Assembly (NCBI GenBank): GCA_003342815.1
Contig: PTEX01000196.1
Coordinates: 1,309,822-1,373,821 of the forward strand
Length of the DNA: 64,000 nucleotides
Reading direction: 5' to 3'
Source of the DNA: Eudromia elegans
Taxonomy: Eukaryota; Chordata; Aves; Tinamiformes; Tinamidae
Below the pieces are notes generated by a model. It worked only from the letters and a program-made list of their open reading frames with translations, was not told the origin of the DNA and did not search any database. A program made the translations under genes and the position numbers. How positions within the stretch are numbered: the first letter of the stretch is position 1; each line of letters starts with the position of its first letter. Positions 1 through 13,100 of the stretch are shown here, one piece after another.

Positions 1-264
1 CTGGGCCCTGTCATTTAGCCAGTTCCTAATCCACCTCACTGTCCACTCATCTAACCCATTCTTCTGGAGCTTGCCCAGGAGGATGCCGTGAGGGATGGTG
101 TCAAAAGCCTTACTGAAGTCCAGATAGATGACATCCACCGCTCTGCCCTCATCTATCCATCTAGTCACCCCATCGTAGAAGGCTATCAGGTTAGTCAAGC
201 ATGATCTCCCCTTGATGAACCCATGCTGGCTACTCCTGAGCACCTTCTTCTCCTCCATGTAATC
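1..264 (-). mobile_element. CR1 LINE fragment, ORF2 reverse-transcriptase core, cut by the window edge
   Basis: Read on the minus strand, positions 258 down to 1 stay open for 86 codons, beginning at an internal Met (MEEKKVL) and leaving the window without a stop. The frame contains the CR1 signatures [20 protein letters not shown] and YLDFSKAFDTIPHGIL. The second holds the first catalytic Asp of the reverse transcriptase (motif A). The segment ends with the WTVRWIRNWL region. It matches the corresponding part of the copy at 30001-31515 closely (about 9 in 10 bases by eye over 180 bp). Similarity stops abruptly near 264, so the copy is truncated or rearranged on its 5' side; its 3' half lies left of the window. 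Membership in CR1 is clear. The exact left limit and subfamily cannot be seen. Confidence 0.93.
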
Positions 265-1906
265 CTACTTCTTGCCCAGCTCCCTCCACGCAGGATCATG
301 AATTCCAACATAATATATAAAGGAGTTGGATAAGAGGTACTGAAAGGAAAACTACTGCACCACAGGAAATCATCAACCAAGTAATTCAAGGACTTGTTTT
401 GAATTTGATGCTACCATTTTCACTAGCAGCTCTGCCAAGTTACTAATTATATGCAAAGCAAAAAATCTCAGATAATGCAGAGGAAGGTCAGAACAGGATA
501 TGGGAGGAATTAAATGGCCTGAAGGAGAGGATTAATACTTTGTGTTGAAATTCAAATACATGAAGTACAAGGTTTTGTACTGGCAGATTGGCATAAGAAG
601 AATTCCTACTAGTAACAGTGAACTCTTCAACTAGAAAAAAATGGAGAGAAAAGGACTCGCAGGTATTGATCAGCCACATGATTACTACATGCTGCAGAAT
701 GAAAAAAGACAAATTCAATGCCAGGATGATACCTTGCTAGTAGAGATAGGGGAGTATTTATACATTCACATAGAGCCCTTCAGGATTCCTGAAGTCAGAG
801 TTCACATTAGCATGACAGATTTTTGTCCATTGAAATTTTTCAGAAAATATCAGAAACCAAAATATTCCTCTATTTTCCCCTTTCCAAGGTGAAAAGGACA
901 TGATATAGAGTGACTTGATAAAAATGCATATTTAAAATTAATATTTAGTGGGGGTTTTTCAGCTCTTAAGACCAGCCAGAATGAAAATCTCCATGTCAGA
1001 GAGACTTGACATGCTTGAGGTCAAGCAAAAAAAACCACTGGCAGAGGTTGCAGACCCATTTCACCTGCTTTGCTCTAACCTTTCAATTACACTCTGCCTT
1101 TGTAATTTACTAGTAATTTTTATGATAGTGTAAACACAATTCACCTAGAGCTGCAAATCTATCAGAGCACTACTTTATGACATGAATTAAGAGCTTTCAA
1201 AGCAAAAATTATGTCCTGATACCTGACAATATAGAGACACATTACATTTTTTTCTCTGAGTGTTTACTTTTCAGACAGATAATTTTGGTCTAATAAGCCA
1301 TATGAGAACACTGCATTTCCATCAGAGTTTCCAAGACTACTGACTACCTTTAAACCATGAGAGATGCTCTGCTAGAAAGGTGGTTCTCTCTTGCCTTGTT
1401 ACGTAAAAGCACTCTTCTCCATTAAGGGCCAGAAAATGCCCCAATGCTCCTCCTGGGACCTAGAAACCATAACAATTCCTCCTTCCCCATAAAAGTCACA
1501 TCAAATTTCAGATATTATCCAGCAAACATCTGGGTAAAAAAGTTAAATGGTCCTGCTTATTATTAAAGGCTGTATCGGTCCCATGGTTGGGAGATAACAT
1601 GCCCGAATTACCTGTTATTTACATGATTCAATGTAGTCCTGAATTCAGCACAGGCTTAATGACAGTTCAGGACCTGATTTTCAGGGGTCACAAAACAACT
1701 TACAGCAACGTTTCCCACTGCACTGGTCGGGGCTCTTTCTTCTTCATCACCTTCACACCTCACTGGCCTCCACTCTAACCACGGCTTGCTCCTGTCTCCA
1801 TGTCCTGTCCATAGATACTGCAGCCATTACCAGCTCAACACACATATATATGAATGATGTAGATAGATGTAAAACTTGGCAGAGCTAAATACAGTTCTGT
1901 TCTTTT

Positions 1907-1934
1907 TATATATATGTGTATATATGTATATATA
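1907..1934. repeat. TA/TG-rich microsatellite
   Basis: A short run of alternating TA with TG interruptions, imperfect and about 28 bp long. Confidence 0.8.
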
Positions 1935-2062
1935 AAGGATTAGGATGTTTTTCTGGGTATTGTTACTCTGGGATAAACATTGCTTTTCAAATCAAATAAG
2001 CATTCCTCTGACACAAACAATAGCTATTATTCTGAAAACAGACAGGTTTACAATTTCTCATG

Positions 2063-2093
2063 CACACATTTTACACACATTTACACACATTTT
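2063..2093. repeat. Short tandem repeat, 11-bp unit, three copies
   Basis: The unit CACACATTTTA and its near-copies occur three times head to tail. One copy is shortened by a base, and the array ends in TTTTG. Confidence 0.75.
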
Positions 2094-5000
2094 GAAAGGC
2101 AACACCATAGAGAACCTGGTGTGCACTGATGAACAGAGATTAAAAAGACAAAAGAAAAAACACAAAGTTATTTTGAGAAGCAGGGATCACAGAAAGTTGT
2201 AGACTGACTGCTGGTATTACCCTATGTGGACAGATGAACTAATGTTTGCAGAAGCACTATACGATACTTTAGGAAAACCTGGATCCACCTGAAAAATAAC
2301 TAGAAAATATGAAATACATCAAAATAAAGCAGGATTTAAAAGGCTGGGTAAATATTTTTGTGTTGGTAAAAAAAAAAATAGTAGTTTTAAACCTTTTCTT
2401 GTGTAGAATAAAAATCTCATTGCTCAGATATATGCAAAAATAAAAAGCCACTCATAAATGGTATTCTGTTTGCTTGGGAGTCTGCCAGAAACTATTTCTA
2501 TTTTTTATATTTCAAAATTAAAAAAAGTTAATCAGCAGCAAGACTCTTCAAATTGCCTCCCACTTCTCTCTAAGGCAGAGCCAGATTCACTCAGCATGTG
2601 TCCAGGAAGATGAAAAGTCATTAGCACACAGATTAATTTGCAAGGTCTTGATGTAGCAAGGCACTCTGCAGAGAAAGAGATGCTCCCAAACAGTAGAATT
2701 GGTCTTCAGTAAGGCAGCATCCTTAATAAAATAACATTTTTCCCCTTCTCTTTTGGAAAGAAGAATAAACATTAGTTCACACAGATGCTGCACTGACAGG
2801 TTGAACAACAAATCCACAGGAAAGGCACTGACAGCACTCAGATTTCTGCACAATGCACACAAATATACACACAAATTAGTTGGATCTTAGTAGAAATCTC
2901 CATACCACTAGCTCAGCTATGGATATGTCATATGGTACTGTGCTTTAGGTTCATCACATTTTCCAAATCTTAAAGAAAATCAATTATTTTTCTATAATCA
3001 ACCTTATCAAAGCATGATAACAGCCTTATACAACACCTCAGGGAAACCTGGGGCTATTCTTCTCGCATTTTCGATTTCCACAGCTTTAGTGATTTTTCAT
3101 TTCAAAATTTAAAGCCGTCAATGGCTGTTCTTGAATTAAGATTAACATATCCAGATCATTTTGGATCTATGTTCTCCCTTTAATATTCTTGATAGTATCT
3201 TGATGGTGTACATTTTCACATATATTTAAAAAGAATAAATTTAAAACATTCTAGTATAATGTCCACCTGACAATCAGATCAGAGTTGCTAATATCTATGT
3301 GATTGACTAACATAATTGAAACAAATAGATAATTCAGTGAGCCTTGGAAGAAATCTAAAGAAAAGGCTCCATGCCTGAATGCTAAATTTCCAAGTCTTCT
3401 TTTTGTAAAAGTTCAGTTCTGTATGATAAAAGGTACTGCCTCTCTCCACAATTTTTTTTTCTTGTGTCATTAGAGTGTTCTCCGGTTGTCATGACATCTA
3501 TTATTTTAATATATCAGCACTCATTTGCCATTGCATTCAAAATAACCATTTCTGAGTGCCGGTTTAAGCAATAAGTTGGTTGTACACTTTCCCAAATTAC
3601 TGTTATAATAGCTGATTCAAAACCTTCTGTCTGTCTGGACTAGCTTGGACTCAAACTCAGAGTTGGAAGCCCATGCTAGGACAAATATTCTGCTTGGATA
3701 TCAAAAGTATTTAGTTGTTTCTGAGCAGGAAGATGTGTTCAACTTCTGATAAACTAAGCAATGAGCATTATTCCAAGGTAAAGTAGTGGACCAAAATCTG
3801 TTGCTTGTCAAAGGGGAAGTTTTTCCACCCTTGATCAAAGTTTTAGAGAAAGAAAAAGAGAGTTAGGCGAGAAGAAAGAAAATAATCTCTATATTTATCA
3901 CCACCTCCCTTGCCCCGCCCCCCCAAAAAAACCTCACATTTTTCAAATTCTTAAAGTCATCTGACCGAATGCCAGAAGCATTTTATAGTGATTATCATCA
4001 AAAATAAAATAAAAACTTCAGCATTTTTTTTTACTAATGCAGGGAATATTATTATCACCAATAAAAATCTTTCTTTGAAAGATTTTAATTAAAATATTGG
4101 TTTTTAATAATTTCCCTTCTCTAATTGTAGCAGCTATGAGGGAAAAACTCTCAAGGAGCTTTACTGAAAAGTCTTAATTCACATGATGCTTTGCCTTCAT
4201 TATAATTAAGACCATACGACTCTGCTGAATGAAAGCTAGACACTACATTCAGACTCCCACTGCAGGACAACAGTTACTTATGACCCTCAAGTTTCATTTG
4301 TTCTATGTCATTAAAGATAATTCAGCTCCATAATTACCATCACCATACCATTACCATAATTCAACAATATAGTCAATAAGGACAGAATTTCTGGTTTTAA
4401 GGCTTGGGGAAAGTACATATTAAAGCACTTAAAAATACCCTAAGCAAATTATTTTTATTATTTGGAATACAGCTATCAAAAATTGACTGTGCAGTAAATA
4501 ATATCTTTGACACTAATGGAATGAGTGTCTTCTGGATAAGCAGATTTTTTTCTCAAACGAATTTGTTACAGCAGCATAGAAGTAACATACCACATGGAGT
4601 GAATGACACTGAGTGCAGGATGACACTAAAACAAGGGCACTTAGTTCTGAAAGTGGATAGGTCCAAAAAGAACACTGAGTTATACTTAAAAGTATGTGAT
4701 CTGTCAACTGCCAGAAAAAGCTACAAAGCCCTAGCCTTTTGCTGTTGAACACTCATTTATCTCAGAAATTGTATTTATTGTTGACCTAGGAAAACTACTT
4801 TTTGCTCTCCCATTTCTGAGTTAGCTAAGGTAATTTTAGAAATGCTGTTACCACTCAATGGTGTTGGAGCCCAGTGTCACCAGTAATCATTTAGTCAAAG
4901 GTGAAAAAAAGGCCTTTCCCCTTCAGAATTATGCAATGAAGAAAGTCACCCTCATGGGCTGTGGACTTACACATGGACTTACCATAATGTCCTGGCATAG

Positions 5001-8000
5001 TAGATTTGATGCTTTTCTGCAGTACGCAGCATTAGGATTTCCACAAACACGGCAGGACCTGAAGACACAGACAAACAAGGCGCAAGTCACGTGCTGCAGC
5101 ACCGGGATTTTCAACAGGGAAGGGCAGTTGCATATCCAAGAGGTGCAGAACAGACACAGACCCTACCCAACAAGATTTCCAAGAAAAAAAGAGATGGTCT
5201 GCATTTCTTCAGTTATGTAGTGTTCTTGGGAAAACCCACTCGGAATTAACTGGCTACCAACATAAAAGAATCACACTATGCAGTATGTTTCCCATCAAAA
5301 CAGTTTCAGAAACATCTTGGCCAGGACATTTGTGCTAGCAAAAGTAGATTTTGTTCTCTCTGAATGGTCTTTAGAGTTCCTCTGCTTATCCATCCCCACC
5401 CACCATCTGGATTTGACCTAGTAATAGTCTGCTTTTCTAGTTGCCAGGTTTGTTTGATGTTTTTTCTTTCTATTTCTTTTTGTGGGTTTTTGTGTGTGTT
5501 TTTTTTTTTTAAAAAAAAACCTCTTATTTCCTCACTCATATTACAATGCCTATCCTTTCCCAAAGCAACTAGCAGGGAAGGCAAGAAATTCTTAGGTGCA
5601 ATATCACCTGATGACATCTTTACTTCTTCTGGGGGAAAAAAGCTGATTAAATAAGCCTTTTTCATATTCTATGTTCATGACGATAATACAGCCAATATCA
5701 CTTTAAAAGCTAAGGGCTAGACTGCAAAATATATAAAGTTCTAGGTCCTACAATCTAAGCTATGGACAAAGACCTACTCTACCATAATAAGTGCTGAGAA
5801 GCCACAAGCAATAGTTTAAGGGAAAAAAAAAAGACAGACAGCTTTACATCTGCAGGTACCAGTTTTGTTTTCTGTCATACTAACTCGACAGAATCCCAAA
5901 CTTTAGTAAAGACTCCTTTGCATTGCTAATTGACAGCACTTCTTTGCCCATCTAAGGGGACACAAATTATGCCTGGATATATCTGGTTATAGGAAAACAG
6001 TATCAACAGAAATTTTGGTCCATTATCCAGTCTCACTGAGCAACTATTTCATGCATTCCTGGGCTATCCTCACAAACTCCCTTATGTTCTAAAAGGGGGA
6101 GACACCAGAAAGTCAAAGGCAGCAAGAACATTTTTGCTTTTTAATCCTCACGAAATATGAGGACCTTCAGGGAGCTATCTCTATACTATTAACCCACAGA
6201 TAATATTACTCACTTGTCTTAATCAGGAGCACTTATGTAGTACAAATGCTGCATATGCTATATTAAATAACGCTGTCTTCAGTAAATCATACTGAGTGAA
6301 AGTGAATTTTAACTAAAAGATTTCTTACAAATGATTTTTCTCCTACTTTCTATTTAACATTATTTTTATCATAATTGTAAAGACTAAAGAAATCCATTTT
6401 CCTCCACCATAATTAAATTATACTGTGTGATACTTTATCAGCCAACCTGCTTCGTCACTGTGGTTGATTCCGTAGAACTTCCAAGTAAGGTACAAATTAT
6501 CTGTCAATTACGGAGAAAAATAAGAGACCATCACTACCTTCTAAATATTGATTAGCTTGTGTTTTGAAAACACGAAATTCCTTTTAATTAGCACAGTGAT
6601 CAATTCTAATGGCAAGATAAAAGTCTTATTGAAATCACTCCTCTTCTACAAACAGTCTATAAGGGTAAACAAACATTTCCAAATAACATCATCTACCTGA
6701 TGCCCACATAATTCTAGTTTTTCAAATATTTTTGCCATAGCCTTCCATCATGCTGTTTCAGCAAGCCTAAGGCTAGGCTACTCACAGTAAGAGCAGTATA
6801 ATTTTAATGGTACTATTTAATGGAGAGTGAGGCATAGTAATCTTCATCATGCCTGCAAAAGTATCATTTCAAGCTACTTAGAGAGGGATGATTATTTCTC
6901 TGTAAATAAAATCAATGCACAATTTATGCTAGGCCAGTACCTGATATCCTTCCCTGTACATGGAAGACTTTGCTATTCTAAAATGCCTCCTCACTTTTTC
7001 CACAAATATTTTATTATTTTGAATAATAAGCTCTGAAGGGAAAAAAAAGCTGCAAGCAGTTGTTACACTTACAACAAAATTAAATTCTTAGAAGAGCATT
7101 TTGCTGGTCCCATAATATGCATCTAGAAAGAGCAGGTAAATAGTGACTTGTTTGGACAAGTATCATATAGGAAATCAGCTATCTCTGTAGTGATGGAAAT
7201 TCAAGGGAAAAGTAGAATCAGATTAGAAGCTCCTGGAACACAAGGCAGTTCTGCTAGATAACTTTTGATAGTACAGAAGCTTAACTAAACTAGCATTTTA
7301 CCTCTACTCAGATTAAAATCTTCTTCCTCGGTATAGCCAAAAGTACATCAACAGTTACAGTTTGCCTTCTCTAGCACAAATTACTGCATTAACCTGCAAT
7401 TTACTCCGCTGCTTTACTCAGCTTTGCTGCAGCTCAGAAAATAAAGAAAATCCTTCTTCAACACCAGAAAGCTACTGAAAGGATAAACATATATAGCATT
7501 TTGTTTTTCATATGCACACCAGCTGATGACACTAGATCATACCACTGTATCTCGTTCAAATAAACACAATAATTTCACACACCAAATGTGGAATTTTATG
7601 CTTTTTTTCCTTACTTCAGCCATCTCACAGGAATCTCAGTAAAAGTCTCTAATCACTGAAATCACTGAAAAGTGGAACTGAGACTGGATAAACATTACCT
7701 GAAATTCATGAACACTCTGTGGTTCCAAGCATCAGGCTCTGGTTTAAGTGAAGCCAATATTTAGAAGCATATTGCAAAGCACCAAAGGACCAAAGTTATA
7801 TACAGCTAAAACTGCATAACCATTCATATGCAGGTAGTCAAATAAAACTGTTTACTAGATTTTCTTCAGCACATGAAAAGTGGTTTTCTTTAACAACCTA
7901 GGAACAAATTATTTACACTGTATGTAGTGCATCTTACAGATGTGGCTCAGGAGAACACTTATAAAGAGCAAATAGCCTAAACTGAGGTTAATGCTATTTT

Positions 8001-10095
8001 TACATAACAAATGCACTGAAATTAAGCTAGGTTATTAATCTTTCCTAACACAAAATAGAGCTGAGCAGGCATTAAGTCAAAGGAACAGGCTGTTGCCACA
8101 TAAAACCACAGGAAAATGAGTCCATGTAGCACATAAGTGTAAGCTGATTTTAATTTTCCTAAAATGTTTCCTACTCTCTGGTTTATAGGTGCCACTGTCC
8201 ATACTTGATATTTAATTTTGCCCAAGTGTCCAATATAAAAATTTTAAAAGCACTGGTATATCTGATGTCATAACTATCTTTTGAGGCTTCACATATCAAA
8301 TATCAACAATAAATACGTGCTTCTGTACAGCTGCCTTTTGCTATATTTTCAGAGTATTTAAGGGCTACTATTCTTCCATCTGCATCAGTATGTAAGTGCT
8401 GTGATTTCATTCTCAAAGGAAAAATCCCAGCACCACCTACAGCAAGATGGGATCAGAGGGCAATTTGAGCCTGGACAACCTTTAGGAGAGCTGAAAACTA
8501 CAGCCATATTATGGTATATAGTCTTGTGAAAGTGTATTTCAAGCTATATATTCAAAGTATAAATCAGGCTCCAGGTCCTCTGGAGTCCACTTTAATCCAA
8601 CTTGAGCAACTACAGAAACCCAACTCGATTTTCATTGTTACATTATGCATACCATAGAGGAATGTGCTAGTATGGTGATTGTTTGTTAGCGTTGGTGCCT
8701 GTAATCTTCCATGCTGTTTCTGTTTTTATACATGCATTACAGCGGCTTGGGTACTGAACAGAGTTCCTCAGGGTATAAAATAAGGATCCAGAAAATTTGT
8801 TTTATACTTTATTTGGGAGCAGGCTTCAGCAATAACTTTAATTATTGACACAGCAGTACTTCAAGTGTTAGAAAGCATGAGCTGGTCAGAGCACATGCCT
8901 TCAACCCTATAAAACAAACATTGTGTGTACATTTCAAATAACAAATGTTCTTCTTTTATACAAAAAATATTAAAAGGCATAAATCATTGTATACACACTC
9001 ATCTTATGCAATCAGACAGTTACATTGCTCGTGGATTTTTTCTAAACAGTCTCCTTAACTGTGCAATTGTGCTGGTATTCACAATCTCTGAGAAAGAGCT
9101 AGCATTCAGGTGATTGAACTTGACCTCATTATGCAAAACTTACACATGACAGAGATGGTTTTCATCCAGTAGACACAGTAACAAAAAGTCTTGTTATTAT
9201 CTACAAGTTCAAGTTTAAGAAGCCTTGAAGAGATCCGTTCCAAAAAAGTTACACATCACGGGCGACTCCTTATTGTGTAGCACCCAACTCCACTTAACAG
9301 CAACAGATAATATGAAAATTTTGCTTAAAGATCAATGTCTTCCCAAAGCATAGTTACAGACAAATAATCAGACATAGGACTCAAAGTAAGCTCAGCTGTT
9401 AAAAAAAGAAAAAAGAAGAAGAAAAGGGAAAAAAAAAAGAAAGGAAAAAAAGCAGTCATTTCTGACATAAATTTAGAATCAAAGAAGTTTCGTGTACACC
9501 AATTAGTAGCTAACACTAAAGCTACATTTCTGCTTTCAACATATTGTTTTGTAATGATTAAAGAAGGTTGATTTCACATTTCCCGGATGCAATAAGGAAA
9601 ACATTATTTACTTGTTGATGCTAGTTTGATACCTCCCACTTAAACACAACATCTGATCAAAAAGCTATTTAAAATGAAACATGATGGACTTGCTCTTGAC
9701 TTGTGCAATTTTCCTATAGAAAAGTATAAAGAAAACAATATAAAAGCCATATTAAGTGTAGACTAGTAGGGAATTAGTTTATGCTAAAAATTAACATCGT
9801 TTTGGGAAAGAAAAAAAAACCTCTCTCATCACATGATGTTATTACCCCCAACTCTGAGGGAGCACCAAAAAAGAAGTACTCTTCTAAGAAAAGATGAAAG
9901 TTAAAGGACCAGAATACAAATGGAATGGATACTGGATTTTCTCAGGATTTGGTTCATGATGAGTACTCTCTCTGGTCAAGTGTGTGCAAAGCATCAACCA
10001 TTATGCAGTGGAAGACCACGGGTAGAGTCTTCATTTTGCATTTGAGTCCTTTCTATTGTTGCTTTCTTATTCAACATTGTTTAAAATTCCTCTAG

Positions 10096-10185
10096 TTAGT
10101 AGTATCTCTTTGCTTCCAACTTCTTCTCCGGCACTGCAGCTAACATTGCCTCATACTTTGAAGCCTCATACACCTGAATGGGGGG
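10096..10185 (-). CDS. Candidate terminal coding exon of an unidentified host gene
   Basis: On the minus strand a pyrimidine-rich stretch ends in an AG acceptor (tttctgctcctttag), followed by 29 codons and a TAA stop at 10096-10098. The peptide begins PPIQVYEASKYEAML and ends PEKKLEAKRYY. It is rich in Glu, Lys, Ala and Tyr, has no low-complexity run, and resembles a helical C-terminal tail. An in-frame TAG lies just upstream of the presumed exon start, within the acceptor itself, as expected if translation enters only by splicing. The exon begins in phase 0, compatible with the candidate exon at 17637-17705. I do not recognise the protein. Against it: short splice-bounded open frames with natural-looking peptides turn up by chance in AT-rich DNA, and I found several others in this window. 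Treat as a hypothesis. Confidence 0.3.
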   Translation of the reverse strand, partial: PPIQVYEASKYEAMLAAVPEKKLEAKRYY

Positions 10186-13100
10186 CTAAAGGAGCAGAAA
10201 TTTAGTAGAAATTGAGTAAAAATGTGTTTCTGGGTAAAAACATATTCCTCAAACCAAGCTGTAGAAAATATAACAGTGTCTCATTTTGACTTCGTTCTGT
10301 TCATTTTTGTGCACAGATTTCTTAAATTCCTTTACAAGACTGGTCAGGATGAAGATTACAAGATAAAGGAGGAACCTCCTCGCATTAGGTGGCTACTACA
10401 TATGCCGGTAAAGGAGACTAGGATGCAAAGATGGAGGTTGCAATAAACTACATGGCACCTACAACTTTTGCAAAGAAGCTAACAGCCTGATTAAGGGAGC
10501 AGGAAGACCCAGCAAGGCCTTGGAAAGGACAAAAGAATAATTGCTTAGAGACCAAAGGAGACTGTGCAACATCTCAAAGATACTAAAATGGCAGGAAGCA
10601 AAGACTTCCTGGCAAGGACAGAGTGCACAAAGGGTTATAGACATGTGTCAGACATTGTTTCTTTTTAATAAATTTGACTTCCTTCTTCTTGACTTTAAAC
10701 AACTTTCCTTGGAGAGCTCAGCATAGAAAGCCTAGGCAAACTGATCTCAATACTTAGACAAACTCAGAGAATGCAAGTCTAGGGTTTCTTTCATAAGCAG
10801 TATAACCCATTCCATATGCATATCATCCAACTTGAGCTCTGAGTAGGGTAACTGGTTTGAACCTGAGCTATAAGAGCTTTCATCTACGCCAGGGCAGGAA
10901 GACATAGATAGAAAACCAGGGTTTGGCAATCTCTAGTTCTCTCTTCACTTCTTTCTCTGTGGACAGAGTCATAAAACACAACTGCGTGGTGTCAGTGATC
11001 CCCAAGTCCAAGAGGGCACACCAATAACCAATAGGATGTTTCCTACTGTCGGCACACTTGAGTGAGACTGGTTCATTTGGTTTTCATTACTATGAAATTG
11101 AATCATCTCTTTAGAAATATTTTTAAGAGACCTGAAGAAGAAGCTGAAAGAGAAAGATCGTCAGGATGGTAAATTATTGCTTCCTCAGGACTGATTTTAA
11201 AGCCTTTAAGAAATACTACTGTTGAGTACTGTTTATCTATGAAGTCCACTGAAAGTAGATGTGAACTCTGTGGCCAAATGTTTGAGTACTCTCAAGTGCA
11301 TTTCATGAAATATGATGTAGAGGGTCACGATTGCTTTGCTCAAGCATTGCCTTCAGGCAAAATAAACAGTTTTTCTAGTGCTCACTCCAACAAAGACATC
11401 CTCTGTGTCCTTGAGAAAAATAAATAATCCATCACTGGTTCCTCTAGTCATGTGCTCACATTTGCAAATAGGCTTAACTCTCACTTTTTACAAGAGTAAT
11501 GAAAATCTGTATTTTGAAAGATGATGCTCAAAAACCGCCAGTTATTACTGTTTAGTACAAAGATACACAAGGGCATCAAAATTTATTCTAAGAAACTTTT
11601 GGGGTAACTTTGGTGCTCAGATTACAGTACAATAAATCCAGCAAAGGTTTTTGGATGACCAAGTGTAACAAACAGCAAGCCTGGCCTAGGAGAAAGAAGC
11701 AGTTATAAATCAAAATATTTGCTCATTTACGCACTTTTTCTCACAAATAAAGCATTGCACAAGTGCTGCTAGCTATGCATATGTGCTCAATATGAATTAC
11801 ACTGGGCAAACAAAGGGTGATTAACCAGTGAACATACTGGTTAGAAGTCTTCCTGTGCACGTCAGACCTCTATATATTGCAAAACCCAAACTGGTAAATT
11901 GTAGCTGAAGGACACTTCCATGACAGAAGGTTTTAAATTAAATTGATGAAGGCACATTATGAAAAAAGAGGTGGGCATACACAGACCAAGGATGTCTCTC
12001 TACACGGTTGAGAAACCAACAACAAACTTTCAGCAATCCCATTAACCTCATAAACAGAGATTAAAAGAGACATGTGGATTTCACTAGTAGTTTTCTGTGC
12101 TTTTCTACAAATCCTGTGATTTCTTTCAGAAAGTGGTTCAATACTCAAATTTTATTTCTGAAATAAAAATCCATCTTTTATCAGAAGATATAAATAAAGT
12201 TTATAACTTTATGGACTAAAATCATAAAGTCTTATTTATGACTAAATATAGTTTTCATCAGTTATCCCTACTAATAAGGGGTCCGCCAAATAATTTAGAG
12301 GCATAATTTGATTTGTTAGTTCTCTTTTCTTCCTCCAATCTTCTATTATTAATAAACACACAGTGAAGGGTATTTTTCTAACAGTCCATTTTGGATCAAA
12401 TGTATCTCAGCACCTGGGCAACTTTGTGCTTTAGAAGTTGAGAGTACTGTCAAAATGATGTAAGGTATTTAGATGCCCACTGAAATACAGAGTAAATAAC
12501 AAAGGCCTGCAGAATGCAGAAAGCAGGGAAACAGCCTACATAAGCCAGTGGAAGCGCACAGCTTAAGGCACTATAGCACATGTATAATTCAACTCTCAAA
12601 CCTTGTCAAATGGCAGACTGCTTCTTGGACAGAAGACAATCTATAAACAATACTTGTTCTGTGAAAAGCCATTTCCATACTTCTGTAATGGCTCACTGTA
12701 GTCTCAAATCCTAATACCTACCAACTACCAAGTAAATTTTTGTGATTTGTTTTTTTCTTTTCCAGCATTTCTAGAAGTTTTCCAGTGGCAGCTTAAATGC
12801 AAGGAATGCAAGTGAATATAAGCATACTGGCAATGTTTTACTTCTTTGTTAATTTTGACAGGAAATTATTCATCCACAAGCACTAGGAAATAAGCAAGTT
12901 GTAGGTCAATACTAATTTAGATACATAAGAAATAAAAGTCCCTTTCTTAGAAAATCTGATGATGGCAGCTGGGAGGAAAACAAGTTAGAAAGCTGGTAAT
13001 CAAAACCTCTGACCCTTGAGGAGGGAAAATTTAAGAAAACAATTCCTTAGATGCAAAGTGATCCTTAGGCATGTATGTAGTTGAAGGTCATGTGGCAAAG

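Larger units (their letters stand above)
265..10095. other. AT-rich non-coding DNA, no supported gene
   Basis: This stretch is AT-rich and CpG-poor. It holds a TA/TG microsatellite (1907-1934), a triple 11-bp repeat (2063-2093), a T-run/A-run junction (5499-5519) and purine-rich runs (9399-9450). Open frames at 4404-4748 and 4858-5220 have no recognisable domain or splice context. Part of 6380-6620 resembles conserved non-coding DNA. If the candidate terminal exon at 10096-10185 is real, the right end of this stretch would be its 3' UTR. Confidence 0.6.

Noticed and set aside
4858-5220. 120-codon plus-strand frame
   Set aside because: No recognisable domain and no splice or promoter context; expected by chance in a 64-kb window.
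7683-7740. Short minus-strand segment ending in CAG|gtaatg and reading PDAWNHRVFMNF
   Set aside because: Very short, with a poor acceptor. It lies beyond the stop of the candidate terminal exon.
11239-11427. 62-codon plus-strand frame with a CELC pair and two His, zinc-finger-like
   Set aside because: The spacing does not fit C2H2 or other common zinc fingers, and no neighbouring finger is present.
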